Shown: positions 63,202 to 64,000 of the stretch, piece by piece
Position numbering within the stretch: the stretch's first letter is position 1
How the letters are laid out: each line of letters starts with the position of its first letter
Program-made: the position numbers and the translations under genes
NCBI GenBank assembly: GCA_017794925.1
Contig: CP051238.1
Span: 4,265,021-4,329,020, forward strand
Origin: Aestuariibacter sp.
Lineage (GTDB): Bacteria > Pseudomonadota > Gammaproteobacteria > Enterobacterales > Alteromonadaceae
Direction: 5' to 3'
Length of the DNA stretch: 64,000 nucleotides
The notes under the pieces: generated by a model
Told to the model about the DNA's origin: nothing
Seen by the model: the letters and a program-made list of their open reading frames with translations, nothing else
The model's database searches: none

Positions 63202-64000
63202 TTATACAAGAGCAGGTTGCGCGTAACGAATAGGTGCTTCGTCCTGTGATTCGTAAGTCACATATTCCCAGCAATCCTGCTGAGCCAACACGGCATTAAG
63301 CAATTTATTGTTCAGTCCGTGGCCCGTTTTATACGCAGCCAGTTCACCAATAATGCTGTGACCGCCAAGATATAAATCACCAATGGCATCCAGAATTTTG
63401 TGCTTGAGGAATTCATCGTCATAACGAAGACCTTCCGGATTCAGCACGCGATAGTCGTCCAGTGCGACGGCATTTTCCATGCTGCCACCCAACGCCAGAT
63501 TGTTTGCGTTCATGTATTCCAAATCACGCATAAATCCAAAGGTTCTGGCCCGACTCACTTCGTTCACGTAAGAGCAAGAATCAAAGTCCATGACCATGTG
63601 CTGACGCGTTTGGCTGATAACCGGGTGCTCAAAGTCGATTTGGAAATCAACTCGGAAACCGTCATAGGGACGTAACTCGGCCCATTTGTCACCGTCTTCA
63701 ACACGCACAGGCTTGGTCATGCGAATAAAACGCTTAGGCGCTTTCAGCTCTTCAATCCCGGCCGATTGCAGCAGAAATACGAACGGACTGGCACTACCAT
63801 CCATGATCGGTAGCTCGTTACTGTTTACCTCAACAATAATGTTGTCGATACCCAGACCTGCCAACGCAGACGCCAAATGTTCAACAGTATGAATACTGAC
63901 GCCATCTTCGTTATTCAGACAGGTACACAACATGGTATTCCCCACGGCATTAGCTCGCGAGTGAATGTCGACATGCGGATCAAGGTCAATACGCCGAAAC
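63202..64000 (-). CDS. lpxC: LpxC, UDP-3-O-acyl-GlcNAc deacetylase (5' end outside window)
   Basis: The open frame runs from the window edge (first full codon at 63999) to 63202, about 266 residues, so about 40 N-terminal residues are missing relative to the 305-residue E. coli protein. Zinc ligands are recognisable: His in STVEHLASALAG-like VEHLASALAG and His/Asp in HKILDAIGDL, with the catalytic His in YKTGHGLNN. LpxC makes the committed step of lipid A synthesis. The ATG at 63945 is internal and not the start. Confidence 0.96.
   Translation of the reverse strand, partial: FRRIDLDPHVDIHSRANAVGNTMLCTCLNNEDGVSIHTVEHLASALAGLGIDNIIVEVNSNELPIMDGSASPFVFLLQSAGIEELKAPKRFIRMTKPVRVEDGDKWAELRPYDGFRVDFQIDFEHPVISQTRQHMVMDFDSCSYVNEVSRARTFGFMRDLEYMNANNLALGGSMENAVALDDYRVLNPEGLRYDDEFLKHKILDAIGDLYLGGHSIIGELAAYKTGHGLNNKLLNAVLAQQDCWEYVTYESQDEAPIRYAQPALV

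Overview
The window looks like a chromosome segment of a marine gammaproteobacterium of the Alteromonadales, most likely Alteromonas or a close relative. I infer this from protein sequence character and gene order: ccmABC beside fliK/flhX, pncC-recA opposite mutS, pyrG-eno, a leader-controlled leuABCD operon, exeA/gspB, cca-srmB-rdgB-hemW, and lpxC - M23 peptidase - secA - mutT. The species cannot be fixed by reading alone.

Positions 1-25456 are mostly housekeeping genes: cytochrome c maturation, a FliK-like and an FlhB-tail-like protein, recA behind a LexA box, mutS, CTP synthase and enolase. A 270-bp MITE-like element follows. Next come leuL with its attenuator and leuABCD, an HD-GYP protein whose HD pair reads MD, a GspB/ExeA-like pair, and the cca, srmB, rdgB and hemW genes.

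Positions 25475-58475 are accessory. A DMT exporter with a divergent LysR regulator comes first. A compact cassette follows at 27757-32324: a Tat-signal protein of unknown family, a PqqD-like small protein, an HprK-related kinase (type A), a PF14907-like nucleotidyltransferase, an inositol-monophosphatase-family enzyme and a SAM methyltransferase. Its function is unknown to me, and it is the best candidate here for an undescribed system.

Positions 32491-55458 form a full alginate utilisation locus. A TonB-dependent receptor (50555) is the likely outer-membrane importer. PL7, CBM32-PL7 and PL6 lyases cut the polymer, and a PL17 exolyase releases monomer. KdgF and two candidate DEH reductases, a hexuronate-type MFS transporter, KDG kinase and KDPG aldolase take monomer to pyruvate and glyceraldehyde-3-phosphate. 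Class II FBP aldolase and class I FBPase sit in the same gene run and would feed gluconeogenesis. A three-gene minus-strand operon adds a phosphomannose-isomerase-like protein, an NRAMP-fold transporter lacking the usual metal ligands, and the lipoprotein CBM32-PL7. Two divergent, closely similar GntR/FCD regulators lie at the end. A repeated operator, TTGGTTGACCAA, lies in front of the SDR, DEH reductase, PMI and (weaker) receptor genes, always oriented so that its TTGACC can serve as the promoter -35 box.

Positions 55770-58475 hold a Cache-type chemoreceptor and a CheW-domain protein. From 58885 the housekeeping genes mutT, secA, an M23 peptidase and lpxC (cut by the window end) resume on the minus strand.
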